Assembly (NCBI GenBank): GCA_964472195.1
Contig: CAYYJH010000024.1
Location: 1-33,305 of the forward strand
Source of the DNA: BS750m-G4 sp964472195
GTDB lineage: Bacteria > Bacteroidota > Ignavibacteria > Tepidaquicellales > Tepidaquicellaceae
Direction of reading: 5' to 3'
Length of the DNA stretch: 33,305 nt
The notes under the pieces were generated by a model that was not told where the DNA came from, did not search any database, and saw nothing but the letters and a program-made list of their open reading frames with translations. The stretch's first letter is position 1. Every line of letters starts with the position of its first letter. Below are positions 7,653 through 14,880 of this stretch, piece after piece. Made by a program: the position numbers and the translations under genes.

Positions 7653-8018
7653 ATGAAAATTTTAATCATCAGCATATTAATTATTTTAGCCTCTAATCTT
7701 AGTTATTCTCAAACGGAAATTTCACCCAATAAAGCAAAGTACTTTGTAGGTGAGCATGTACTTGTAACGGGGAAAATTAAGGAAATAAAGGAAAGTAGTG
7801 CAGGAAGCATATTTTTAAATTTTGAAAAGAAATATCCGAACACTCCACTCACTCTTGTAATTTATTCAAATGATCGTGAACATATACAATCTGATTTTAG
7901 AATAAATTTAGCTAATTTAGTTAATGTAACAATCACGGTTTCCGGTGTTATTGAAACCTATAACGATAAACCTGAAATAATATTAAAGAAAGCAAACCAG
8001 ATAGTAGGAATTGATTAG
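7653..8018 (+). CDS. Exported OB-fold protein
   Basis: A 121-residue protein with a signal peptide (about 1-19, ending LSYS-Q), predicted periplasmic. The mature part has the look of a nucleic-acid-binding-type OB fold as seen in small periplasmic BOF-like proteins: KYFVGEHVLVTGKIKEIKES, then GSIFLNFEKKYPNTPLTLVIY, then VNVTITVSGVIETYNDKPEI. The GVIETYNDKPEIIL segment is the typical last-strand signature of this group. Exported OB folds often bind small ligands or cell-wall material rather than nucleic acid, and the role here is unknown. It stands alone, with an inverted repeat just upstream and a hairpin terminator just downstream. Confidence 0.7.
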   Translation: MKILIISILIILASNLSYSQTEISPNKAKYFVGEHVLVTGKIKEIKESSAGSIFLNFEKKYPNTPLTLVIYSNDREHIQSDFRINLANLVNVTITVSGVIETYNDKPEIILKKANQIVGID

Positions 8019-8059
8019 TGCGTATGTTGTCCTAATCAATGAGCATTGATCACTTTTTT
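8010..8059 (+). terminator. Terminator with competing hairpins
   Basis: ATCAAT (8035-8040), loop GAGC and ATTGAT (8045-8050) form a short hairpin, followed by six T residues at 8054-8059. This is a plausible rho-independent terminator for the OB-fold gene. The same CTAATCAAT segment (8032-8040) can instead pair perfectly with ATTGATTAG (8010-8018), which contains the gene's stop codon. The two hairpins exclude each other. Confidence 0.5.
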
Positions 8060-8152
8060 ATACTATATCCATTCCAAATCCCCTATCTCTCATATTTTTT
8101 AAAAAAGATTTTGAGATGTTTTATGAAACTCGGTAATTTGATATCCTTGAAG

Positions 8153-8578
8153 TTAGAATTTAGATTTAAGAGAACTTAGCAATCCTGCATATATTGGATT
8201 ACAGAAGTCACCTACTGCAGTTTCAGAATGAGATTCATAAGTAGAAATCCATTCAATAAATGTTTTTCCGTTATCAGTTATAGGATAAAGGGAAACTTTA
8301 CCTACGTAATTTGAAACAATATCTTTACTTACTGGTCCTGGACCATCATCAATACTATAACTAAATGAAAAGTTCTCGCTATCAACTGACAAAAGTGTTT
8401 CATAGAATGCATCATTAAGAATTCTTTTAGATCCAACTTCTGTACCAGGTACTTCTCCTACTTTATCAATTTTTGTAATTACTTTATCACCCCAAGAAAC
8501 TTTATGGAAATCTTTTAACATTTCCCATACTTTTTCTATAGAGGTATCGATGACTGTTGAGTTATAACATTTACCCAT
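8153..8578 (-). CDS. SRPBCC/polyketide cyclase-like protein
   Basis: A 141-residue protein of the SRPBCC (Bet v1/START-like) superfamily, small cavity proteins that bind hydrophobic ligands. The family N-terminus is clear: STVIDTSIEKVWEMLKDFHKVSWG. It is followed by GSKRILNDAFYETLLSVD, FSFSYSIDDGPGP and a late strand FIEWISTYES, matching polyketide cyclase/dehydrase members. The C-terminus (AGLLSSLKSKF) is where the long ligand-gating helix should be. It ends about 10-15 residues earlier than many relatives, which may reflect a slightly shortened 3' end. A good Shine-Dalgarno, AAGGAG (8585-8590), lies 6 bases before the ATG and fixes the start. Ligand unknown. Confidence 0.8.
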   Translation of the reverse strand: MGKCYNSTVIDTSIEKVWEMLKDFHKVSWGDKVITKIDKVGEVPGTEVGSKRILNDAFYETLLSVDSENFSFSYSIDDGPGPVSKDIVSNYVGKVSLYPITDNGKTFIEWISTYESHSETAVGDFCNPIYAGLLSSLKSKF

Positions 8579-8877
8579 ATTTTTCTCCTTTAATTAGAAT
8601 GTTGTTAATAAAAAATAACTATTAATAAACCTGCGAAATAATTATTGTTATATAATATATTTATTCAGTTGTATTTGTAATTAGGAGGGCTAATAAGAGA
8701 ATTAACATATAATAAATTGATACTCCCAATTAAACCTCACTTGTCAAATCGCATTCATTTGTTGCTGCTGTTAGTTTAGATTATAAATCTCGTACTGAAG
8801 CAATAATAACTGGCTTCAAAATTGGATTGAAAAATATTGACTTGAATTCAAATGATTCAATTTTTCCTCAATCTATA

Positions 8878-9162
8878 TTACAACGTGCCTTGATCATATT
8901 CTTCCAGGAAATAGGCTTCTGGTTGTTCGAGGACTCCAGCTTCGTCCATCGTTTTTTTCAATTCATTATTTTGCATAAAAGCGTGAGCGTTGTCCAAGTT
9001 ATCCCACTCGAAGAGTATTAATAAATTGTTTGGATCTTCATCTGGATGAAAAATCTGCCACGATTTTTCACCGCTAATTCGCCGGGTTTCTATGAAACCA
9101 TCGAATGCATCTTTCCATGTTGCATAATCTTTAACTTTGTGTCGAATAAATAGATGTGCCAT
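8878..9162 (-). CDS. Antibiotic biosynthesis monooxygenase-like (dimeric alpha/beta barrel) protein
   Basis: A 94-residue protein with the dimeric ferredoxin-like alpha/beta-barrel fold of the ABM superfamily. Signatures are FIRHKVKDYATWKDAFDGF, then GEKSWQIFHPDEDPNNLLIL, FEWDNLDNAHAFMQNNELKK and the C-terminal AYFLEEYDQ. Members include cofactor-free monooxygenases and many small proteins of unknown role, and sequence alone does not give the substrate. Length is normal. It is leftward, followed after about 300 bases by the SRPBCC gene in the same orientation. They may be functionally related, but the gap argues against one tight operon. Confidence 0.8.
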   Translation of the reverse strand: MAHLFIRHKVKDYATWKDAFDGFIETRRISGEKSWQIFHPDEDPNNLLILFEWDNLDNAHAFMQNNELKKTMDEAGVLEQPEAYFLEEYDQGTL

Positions 9163-9714
9163 TGATTAATTTTTATTTGTTGAATTTATTTAAAAAATTT
9201 TAATAGATATTTGCTCCACCCCTACTCCAACTATAGAAACACGAAAGGGGATTCACATCATGCTTGAACCTAAACCTAAGTAATTTCATAGGAGTTCCTT
9301 ATTAATGAAAAAATATATCTTTACTTTTTATTAATTAATAAATTCATCACGTTGATATAGCTAAGGGTGTTACGGAGTTAGTAATTTTGTATTGATCGCT
9401 TCTTTATCAGGAATTCTTAAGCATAATAAAACTCTCCTAAATCTAATAAGGAAGCTATGAAGTGACGGAATTGTATGAAGAAGAGAATATTTTTTGATTT
9501 TGCAATTTAACAATTTACAATCAATTTCTAATTTGTAATATTCAATTATTCATTATTTGAAAATTAGTCATTGAAAATTCATTAGAAATTATAAATTAAA
9601 AATTAGAAATTTCTTTATAGCGGTTCTACTCCCCTGCTCTCTTATGGTCGGAGAGGACGGATGTCAGTTCTGAATACTCGAAACTACTAAAGAATAATAT
9701 ATGTTAGCGTAACC
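9163..9714. other. Long non-coding gap with AT-rich imperfect repeats and a short hairpin
   Basis: No convincing gene. An AGGAG motif precedes a short ATG frame near 9305 that stops after nine codons, possibly a decayed start. Bases 9501-9613 are a run of near-repeats of CAATTT, AATTTCTAAT and ATTAGAAATT. Within it AATTTCTAAT (9523-9532) and ATTAGAAATT (9581-9590) form a perfect inverted pair. A GC-richer segment at 9631-9660 includes CTCTC/GAGAG (9637-9641 and 9651-9655). This looks like accumulated repeat elements. Confidence 0.55.
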
Positions 9715-9969
9715 ATGAAAAAAACAAAACAATGTCCTAAGTGCGAATCCCAAAAGATTTTAAAGGACGCAAGAGTCATAGATAAGGCAAGTAAAGGCGG
9801 TCCTGCACTTGATTTAGAGTTAGCTGTAAGTAAAAACCCGGATGCACTTTTATTCAAAGGCGAAAAGAGATTCCCTATTCGTGCCTGGGTTTGTGCATAT
9901 TGCGGTTATACCGAACTGTATACAAACAATGTGGATGCAGCATACGACATCGCTAAGGGTGATATCTAG
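9715..9969 (+). CDS. Small zinc-ribbon protein
   Basis: An 84-residue soluble protein with two cysteine knuckles spaced as in a zinc ribbon: CPKC (Cys7, Cys10) and CAYC (Cys60, Cys63). The segment between is mainly charged, with GEKRFPIRAWVCAYCGYTEL leading into the second knuckle. Similar small proteins are usually annotated only as zinc-ribbon proteins of unknown function. The ATG at 9715 begins at the conserved MKKTKQCPKC. No Shine-Dalgarno is visible. It is flanked by repeat-rich DNA on both sides. A different frame is also open across the 3' end (9842-10129), but that product has no family features. Confidence 0.75.
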   Translation: MKKTKQCPKCESQKILKDARVIDKASKGGPALDLELAVSKNPDALLFKGEKRFPIRAWVCAYCGYTELYTNNVDAAYDIAKGDI

Positions 9970-10010
9970 CTTTTCTTATGCCCGTCAGTCCAGCCTGTCC
10001 CACTCTGTCT

Positions 10011-10029
10011 GGGAGTTTTCGAAACTCCC
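10011..10029. repeat. Perfect hairpin after the zinc-ribbon gene
   Basis: GGGAGTTT (10011-10018) and AAACTCCC (10022-10029) pair perfectly around TCG. It lies 42 bases after the zinc-ribbon stop and could slow or end transcription, but no T-run follows. It belongs to a larger composite of repeats reaching to about 10130. Confidence 0.55.
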
Positions 10030-10039
10030 AAAAGATTTA

Positions 10040-10063
10040 CTTTGCGTCTTTGCGTCTTTGTGG
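10040..10063. repeat. Three tandem 8-bp units, CTTTGCGT type
   Basis: CTTTGCGT occurs at 10040-10047 and 10048-10055, then CTTTGTGG at 10056-10063, followed by TTAA. From general familiarity, near-identical short tandem octamers (read on the other strand as CCACAAAG-ACGCAAAG units) are scattered in intergenic DNA of many unrelated bacteria. The function is unknown. Confidence 0.6.
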
Positions 10064-10086
10064 TTAATTTTGATAAACCAAGAAGA

Positions 10087-10124
10087 CCTGCCTTTGCCTG
10101 TAGCAGACAGGTGCAGCAGGCAGG
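10087..10124. repeat. Nested palindromic repeat, CTGTAGCAGACAGG type
   Basis: CCTGCCT (10087-10093) pairs with AGGCAGG (10118-10124). Inside it, CCTGT (10097-10101) pairs with ACAGG (10107-10111) around AGCAG. A diverged copy of the inner part lies at 11641-11658. This suggests a dispersed repeat family in the genome. Confidence 0.6.
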
Positions 10125-10171
10125 CCTGAAGCAACAATAAAACTATTATAATAAATTAAAAATTACTAAAA

Positions 10172-10486
10172 ATGAAAATTCAACTTAATACAGATAATAA
10201 CATAATTGAAAGTGATGAACTTAGAGCTTCATATACAACCTTAATATCAGAAGAGTTAAAAAGGTTTGATGAACATATAACACGTTTGGAAGTTCATCTT
10301 TCAGATGAGAATAGTCATAAGGATGGAATAGACGACAAACGATGTATGATTGAAGCTCGTCTTGGAGGAAAGCAGCCTATTGCTGTTACTAACCAGGCAA
10401 ACGCACTTGAACAAGCAATAACAGGTGCAGTTGATAAGTTAAAGACTTCTCTTGATACAATAATTGGACGTTCGAGGAATTATTAG
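10172..10486 (+). CDS. HPF/RaiA-family ribosome-associated protein
   Basis: A 104-residue protein resembling the sigma-54 modulation/S30AE family, whose members bind the 30S decoding region and hibernate ribosomes. Features: MKIQLNTDNNI opening, SEELKRFDEHITRLEVHLSD, KRCMIEARLGGKQPIAV and ALEQAITGAVDKLKTSLD, a beta-alpha-beta-beta-beta-alpha order. It is the short form, without the C-terminal dimerisation domain of long HPF. This subgroup (with the DDKRCMIEARL segment) is divergent from classical HPF, so the ribosome-binding role is inferred. It stands alone between two repeat-rich gaps. Start choice is natural, as the conserved region begins at residue 1. Confidence 0.8.
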   Translation: MKIQLNTDNNIIESDELRASYTTLISEELKRFDEHITRLEVHLSDENSHKDGIDDKRCMIEARLGGKQPIAVTNQANALEQAITGAVDKLKTSLDTIIGRSRNY

Positions 10487-10513
10487 AAAAAAAATAATCA
10501 TTCCGATTAATGT

Positions 10514-10561
10514 CCCGCTTTATATGGAATTCCCGGTACTCCTCCGAAAAGACGGAGCGGG
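10514..10561. repeat. GC-rich compound hairpin
   Basis: An outer CCCGC (10514-10518) with GCGGG (10557-10561), and an inner CTCCG (10542-10546) with CGGAG (10553-10557), share one base, so they are alternative or stacked stems. It lies 28 bases after the HPF-like gene, without a T-run. It is another GC-rich palindromic island in AT-rich DNA. Confidence 0.45.
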
Positions 10562-10616
10562 TTGACGGATAATAAAAGGTGACCTGACGCAACAAAAATT
10601 TTATTAAAAAAGAATT

Positions 10617-11150
10617 ATGAACAATCCTGTAACTATCATTTTAATTCTTGGCACAATTTTTTTAGTTTACTTCACGTGGATTATCTCATTAAAAAAAAAG
10701 CGTTACCATGGTATTTACAGATTTTTTGTTTTTGAGGGAATTTTTATATTAGTATTACTAAATTATACTAAATGGTTCAAAGCTCCTTTCTCATTAATTC
10801 AGATAATATCATGGATACTTTTACTTTCCTCTGCAATCATTGCGTTTCTTGGTTTCTATTTTTTATTTACGAGGGGCAAACCCGAAGGTCAGATGGAGAA
10901 CACATCATTGCTAATCACAACAGGTTTTTACAAATATATAAGACATCCTATATATTTATCGATAATTCCGGGCGTGTTTGGTGTTTTATTGAAAGGCATT
11001 GGTTACTGGCAAATAATCTTAACAGCTGTCGTACTTATTTCAATAGTGATTACGGCAAAAGTTGAAGAAAAAGAAATGATTAAAAAATTTGGAACTGAAT
11101 ATTTGGATTATATGAAAAAAACAAAGATGTTTATCCCATTTATTTTTTAG
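10617..11150 (+). CDS. ICMT-like integral membrane methyltransferase
   Basis: A 177-residue protein with about five transmembrane segments of the isoprenylcysteine carboxyl methyltransferase/phospholipid methyltransferase superfamily. The signature is in the second half: TTGFYKYIRHPIYLSIIPG (RHP at 109-111), which forms the SAM-binding site, then VEEKEMIKKFGTEYLDYMKK, whose glutamate pair and tyrosine are also conserved. The methyl donor would be SAM; the acceptor (lipid or protein) cannot be read from sequence. It is followed after 17 bases by the cupin gene, so the two are probably co-transcribed. A frame overlapping at 10772-11065 is a shadow. Confidence 0.85.
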   Translation: MNNPVTIILILGTIFLVYFTWIISLKKKRYHGIYRFFVFEGIFILVLLNYTKWFKAPFSLIQIISWILLLSSAIIAFLGFYFLFTRGKPEGQMENTSLLITTGFYKYIRHPIYLSIIPGVFGVLLKGIGYWQIILTAVVLISIVITAKVEEKEMIKKFGTEYLDYMKKTKMFIPFIF

Positions 11151-11167
11151 CAAAACTCTAAATAAAT

Positions 11168-11533
11168 ATGAAATATACTCCGATAAACCTCAAAGACAAA
11201 TTATCAAAGTTCAGCGAGCTCTGGTCACCGAAAGTAATTGCAAAGATTAATGACTATCATTTCAAACTTGTGAAGCTTCAGGGTGAATTTGTATGGCACA
11301 CCCACGCCGATACAGATGAAGCGTTTATCGTATTGGATGGGGTAATGACAATTGAATTTCGTGATGGAAATGTTGAACTTTCATCTGGTGAAATGTTTGT
11401 AGCACTAAAAGGAGTCGAGCATAGACCTTCCGCTGAACATGAATGCAGTATTATGCTATTAGAACCAAAAGATGTAGCCAACACGGGAAATTCCGGAGGT
11501 GAACTCACCGCAGAGAATGATGTCTGGATATAG
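11168..11533 (+). CDS. Single-domain cupin protein
   Basis: A 121-residue cupin with a single conserved double-stranded beta-helix. Motif 1 is WHTHADTDEAFIVLDG (His44, His46, Glu51 as metal ligands) and motif 2 is GEMFVALKGVEHRP (His85 as fourth ligand). All four ligands are present, so it probably holds a metal (Fe, Mn, Ni or Zn). The C-terminal tail (EPKDVANTGNSGGEL) is typical of a subgroup often labelled only 'cupin domain-containing protein'. The substrate is unknown. It is 17 bases behind the membrane methyltransferase gene and likely shares its transcript. Confidence 0.88.
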   Translation: MKYTPINLKDKLSKFSELWSPKVIAKINDYHFKLVKLQGEFVWHTHADTDEAFIVLDGVMTIEFRDGNVELSSGEMFVALKGVEHRPSAEHECSIMLLEPKDVANTGNSGGELTAENDVWI

Positions 11534-12094
11534 AAGAGTGAATTATTAATCGAAAATTTATGCTTATGATAGTATTTAAAATAATATTATACGGTTCTTT
11601 TATTATAAGTAAAGTTTTTCAATTTCAGGGCGGAGACAAACTGTAGCAGATAGGTACATTTGGAATAGAACCCTGTCCTTAAACTATTCCAATTCTAAAT
11701 AATCTTGCCGATTAGAATAATGTCCAGCACTATTTCTATTTTCTTTACACATTTAAGACAATCTGAAAGATATAAATTGAAATCCTTATACAAAAATTGA
11801 ACATTTAATTCTTATGGATCTCCGTGTATTAGTATTCACCATTTCTCTAATATACAATGGTTCTCCCCAATCCTAAACTGCAATTTTGACTTTTATTCAT
11901 AGCTTATTCAATTGTATTTATCTATCGAATACAAAATTCTCAAACAACTAACGAATTATTTTCCTTTGATGTGCGTTCTAATGCATATCCATTTGGTTCA
12001 AATAAAGATTGCATAATTAATAGCGAGTATTTATATTAATATAAACTTAGTGTAATTAATTTATTCATTAATAATTCAATAAATAGAAACAGCA
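11534..12094. other. Long intergenic region with a diverged repeat copy
   Basis: 561 bases without a convincing gene; all frames are interrupted often. CTGTAGCAGATAGGTACA at 11641-11658 is a diverged copy (two differences) of the inner part of the palindrome near 10100. CAGGG and CCCTG flank it at about 11627 and 11671 and could form a weak outer stem. A perfect 16-bp AT palindrome lies at 12030-12045. Confidence 0.5.
12030..12045. promoter_or_regulatory. 16-bp palindrome upstream of the flavodoxin-fold gene
   Basis: TTTATATTAATATAAA is a perfect palindrome 49 bases before the ATG at 12095. It could be an operator for a dimeric regulator. In DNA this AT-rich a chance match is quite possible, so this is a weak call. 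Confidence 0.25.
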
Positions 12095-12841
12095 ATGGAA
12101 TTAAATAAAAGTCAACTTAAAATGTGTGAGTCAAGTAAATGGGATTTTTCAGATTTAAAGGCGTTGTTCTTAAACTGCACGCTTAAACGATCTCCGGAAT
12201 TGTCTCATACAGAAGGTTTAATTAAAATTTCCAAAGCGATTTTGAAAAAAAATCAGGTCTCTGTAGAAGTACTGCGACCGGTTGATTATAAAATTGCTTA
12301 TGGAGTTTACCCGGATATGAAAGAACATGGCTGGCAAGAAGATGATTGGCTTAAGATTTATGAAAAAGTAAAAGCAGCAGATATTCTTGTATTTGGTTCT
12401 CCGATATGGCTTGGAGAAAAATCATCAATATGTACTAAGGTGATTGAGCGACTCTATTCAACATCCGGTGATTTAAATGACAAAGGGCAGTATGCATATT
12501 ATGGTCGTGTTGGTGGCTGTCTTATTACGGGTAATGAAGATGGAGCTAAGCACTGCGCCATGAATATTCTGTATTCATTACAACATTTAGGATATGTAAT
12601 TCCACCACAGGCTGATGCAGGCTGGTTAGGTGAGGCTGGTCCCGGACCATCCTATTTAGATCCTGGTTCCGGTGGACCAGAGAATGATTTCACAAATCGA
12701 AATACTACATTCATGACCTGGAATCTATTGCATTTAGCCCGCATAATAAAAGACGTCGGTGGTATTCCAGCTCATGGTAATCAGCGTTCGCTATGGGATG
12801 CCGGGTGTCGATTTGATCATCCTAATCCCGAGTACCGGTAA
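12095..12841 (+). CDS. Flavodoxin-fold NAD(P)H-dependent FMN reductase-like protein
   Basis: A 248-residue soluble protein of the flavodoxin-like/NADPH-dependent FMN reductase superfamily. The core starts at about residue 22, with KALFLNCTLKRSPELSHTEG (phosphate-binding loop) and IKISKAILKKNQVSVEVLRP. It continues with ADILVFGSPIWLGEKSSICT, the segment that packs on the flavin ring, then GRVGGCLITGNEDGAKHCAM. The C-terminus contains a glycine/proline-rich loop (GEAGPGPSYLDPGSGGPEN) seen in one subgroup of these reductases. The likely role is FMN-dependent reduction of a quinone or other small acceptor; the substrate is unknown. It is monocistronic as far as visible. Confidence 0.85.
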   Translation: MELNKSQLKMCESSKWDFSDLKALFLNCTLKRSPELSHTEGLIKISKAILKKNQVSVEVLRPVDYKIAYGVYPDMKEHGWQEDDWLKIYEKVKAADILVFGSPIWLGEKSSICTKVIERLYSTSGDLNDKGQYAYYGRVGGCLITGNEDGAKHCAMNILYSLQHLGYVIPPQADAGWLGEAGPGPSYLDPGSGGPENDFTNRNTTFMTWNLLHLARIIKDVGGIPAHGNQRSLWDAGCRFDHPNPEYR

Positions 12842-13030
12842 AGAGAATATTCGATTCAGGTTTAGCAAAGCTACATTAGAAAAATTTTGGCACATAAGGA
12901 AGGATTCTACATGCTGCTACTATGCATACGATTAGTTATGGACCCTAATAATACACAATATTAATAATCTTGAATTAAGGAAGTATTATATATAATTTTT
13001 ATACCGCTTTAAAAATAAAAGAAAAACTTA

Positions 13031-13951
13031 ATGAGTTTATTGGTAGTTGGTTCATTAGCATTAGATACAATCGAAACTCCTTTTGGAAAAGAAGAGTACA
13101 CACTCGGCGGTTCTGCAACTTTCATATCGACTGCTGCAAGTTATTTCACAAACAACATCAGGTTAGTCGGGATAGTCGGTTATGATTTCCCAGGAAAAGA
13201 AATCGATTTTTTGAAATCAAAGAATATAGACATCTCCGGTCTGGAAATATCAAAAGATGAAAAAACTTTCCACTGGCACGGTAAGTATGGCCACAACCTT
13301 AACACAAGAGAAACTATTACAACAGAACTGAATGCATTCGAACATTTTAATCCGATTATTTCGGAAGAATTCAAGAACAGCGATTATGTATGCCTTGGAA
13401 ACATTCACCCGGGTTTGCAGAAAAAAATCATTAAACAAATCGAAAACCCGAAGTTAGTTATGATAGATACAATGAACTTTTGGATAGACGGAACACCCGG
13501 GGAATTGAAGGAAACTCTCAAACTTGTTGATTTGATAGTGATAAATGATTCCGAAGCAAGAGAGCTATCGAAAGAGTTTAACCTGGTTTCAGCTGCAAAG
13601 AAAATAATAGAAATGGGTCCAAAGATAATTATTATCAAAAAAGGTGAACACGGGGCACTGCTATTTACCGAGAATACGATTTTTTCAGCTCCCGCCTTCC
13701 CTCTCGAGCAGGTTTTTGATCCAACGGGTGCTGGTGATACTTTTGCAGGAGGGTTTATGGGCTGGATTAGTAAGACAGATAATTTTTCGGATGATAATCT
13801 TAAACTTGCTATCATTTACGGAAGCACGATGGCATCATTAGCGGTTGAAAAATTTTCTCTTGATGGTATCAGAAACCTCGATAAGAAAACTATTAGGAAA
13901 CGATTCGATGATTTTAAAAAGCTTACACATTTTGAAACGGTTAGCATTTAA
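13031..13951 (+). CDS. PfkB-family carbohydrate kinase
   Basis: A 306-residue sugar or nucleoside kinase of the ribokinase/PfkB family. It opens with LLVVGSLALDTIETP and a glycine-rich GGSATFISTAASYF, both substrate-side elements. The family's second signature, DPTGAGDTFAGGF, is at 230-242, with the catalytic base Asp236 and the anion-hole GAGD. The middle has KIIIIKKGEHGALLF, the usual segment before the ATP site. The exact sugar cannot be told. It precedes recO on the same strand with a 137-base gap; a functional link is not evident. Confidence 0.92.
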   Translation: MSLLVVGSLALDTIETPFGKEEYTLGGSATFISTAASYFTNNIRLVGIVGYDFPGKEIDFLKSKNIDISGLEISKDEKTFHWHGKYGHNLNTRETITTELNAFEHFNPIISEEFKNSDYVCLGNIHPGLQKKIIKQIENPKLVMIDTMNFWIDGTPGELKETLKLVDLIVINDSEARELSKEFNLVSAAKKIIEMGPKIIIIKKGEHGALLFTENTIFSAPAFPLEQVFDPTGAGDTFAGGFMGWISKTDNFSDDNLKLAIIYGSTMASLAVEKFSLDGIRNLDKKTIRKRFDDFKKLTHFETVSI

Positions 13952-14088
13952 ATTATAAAATTTTGTTTGAAAATCTAAAATCACTAATCGTTAATCCTTG
14001 TTCAGACAAAAAAAGAAATTGTGGAGAGAGAGAAAATTAGAAAATCGTTATAATAAGATTCTTTGCAACTGATTAAAAATATAATCGT

Positions 14089-14817
14089 ATGTCTTTAACG
14101 AGTACAGAGGCATTTGTCCTGAAAGGATTTAGATACGGAGATACAAGTAAAATTGTAACTTTGTTTACAAATGATTACGGAAAATTCAATGCGATCGTAA
14201 AAGGTGCAAGGAATTTCAAGTCTCGTTTCAGTGGTATTTTTGAGAATATGAATTATATCAAAGTATACTTTAATAAAAAAGATAACAGGGATTTGCAGCT
14301 TATATCGAAAGCAGAATTCATAAACTCGTTTTCTAAAATAAAATCAAATTTAGATAAGATTAATACAGCGTACAGAATATTAGAATTATTAAACAAATCA
14401 ACTCTCGATTATTATGTAAATGAGAAAATATTTTTATTGTTGAAACATACATTTGTAACTCTTGAGAACTCAATAAGAAATTTTAATTATTTTGTACTTT
14501 ATTTTCAGATTAATCTCGCAAAATTACTTGGTTTGGGAACGTTGATAGAAGAAAAACGAAACCATATTTTAGAAAAGAATGATTATGTAAAAGAAACTTT
14601 TTATGAAAATTTAGCATTTAAAATAAATAAAAGACATTATCTTTTGATTGATGAAATAAATTCTACTAACATTAATCAGCTTCAGGATTTAAGTTTTAAT
14701 AATGCTGATATACAAAATCTGCAATCAAATTTTGACTTCCTTCTGTCAAATAATTTGCAGAACTTTGGTTACTTAAAATCAAAAAAAATAATAAACGAAA
14801 TAAATAAAAATACATGA
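14089..14817 (+). CDS. recO: DNA repair protein RecO
   Basis: A 242-residue RecO, the recombination mediator that loads RecA with RecR and anneals ssDNA. The OB-fold N-terminus is diagnostic: STEAFVLKGFRYGDTSKIV, TLFTNDYGKFNAIVKGAR and KSRFSGIFENMNY (1-80). The all-helical domain follows. The C4 zinc finger present in many RecO proteins is absent; the protein contains no cysteine at all. It is lysine- and asparagine-rich, as its AT-rich surroundings predict. The gap to the HtrA gene on the same strand is 63 bases, so they may be co-transcribed. Confidence 0.93.
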   Translation: MSLTSTEAFVLKGFRYGDTSKIVTLFTNDYGKFNAIVKGARNFKSRFSGIFENMNYIKVYFNKKDNRDLQLISKAEFINSFSKIKSNLDKINTAYRILELLNKSTLDYYVNEKIFLLLKHTFVTLENSIRNFNYFVLYFQINLAKLLGLGTLIEEKRNHILEKNDYVKETFYENLAFKINKRHYLLIDEINSTNINQLQDLSFNNADIQNLQSNFDFLLSNNLQNFGYLKSKKIINEINKNT

Positions 14818-14880
14818 TTAATTGTTAAAGCTTTTTAAATTAACAAAAGATTATCAAATTTATAAGGAGTACTATTTAAA

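Noticed and set aside
8827..9021. A 64-codon + strand frame opposite the ABM-like gene
   Set aside because: It overlaps the well-supported minus-strand gene and has no recognisable protein features.
9842..10129. A 95-codon frame overlapping the zinc-ribbon gene and the repeats downstream
   Set aside because: It starts inside the zinc-ribbon gene in another frame, runs through the GGGAG hairpin and the octamer repeats, and has no family features.
13405..13815. A 136-codon frame antisense to the PfkB kinase
   Set aside because: It is fully inside a gene with the conserved DPTGAGD signature on the other strand and has no features of its own.
14089..14817. Loss of the RecO zinc finger as a sign of decay
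   Set aside because: Many RecO proteins, including that of E. coli, lack the cysteine cluster. Length and domain order are normal.
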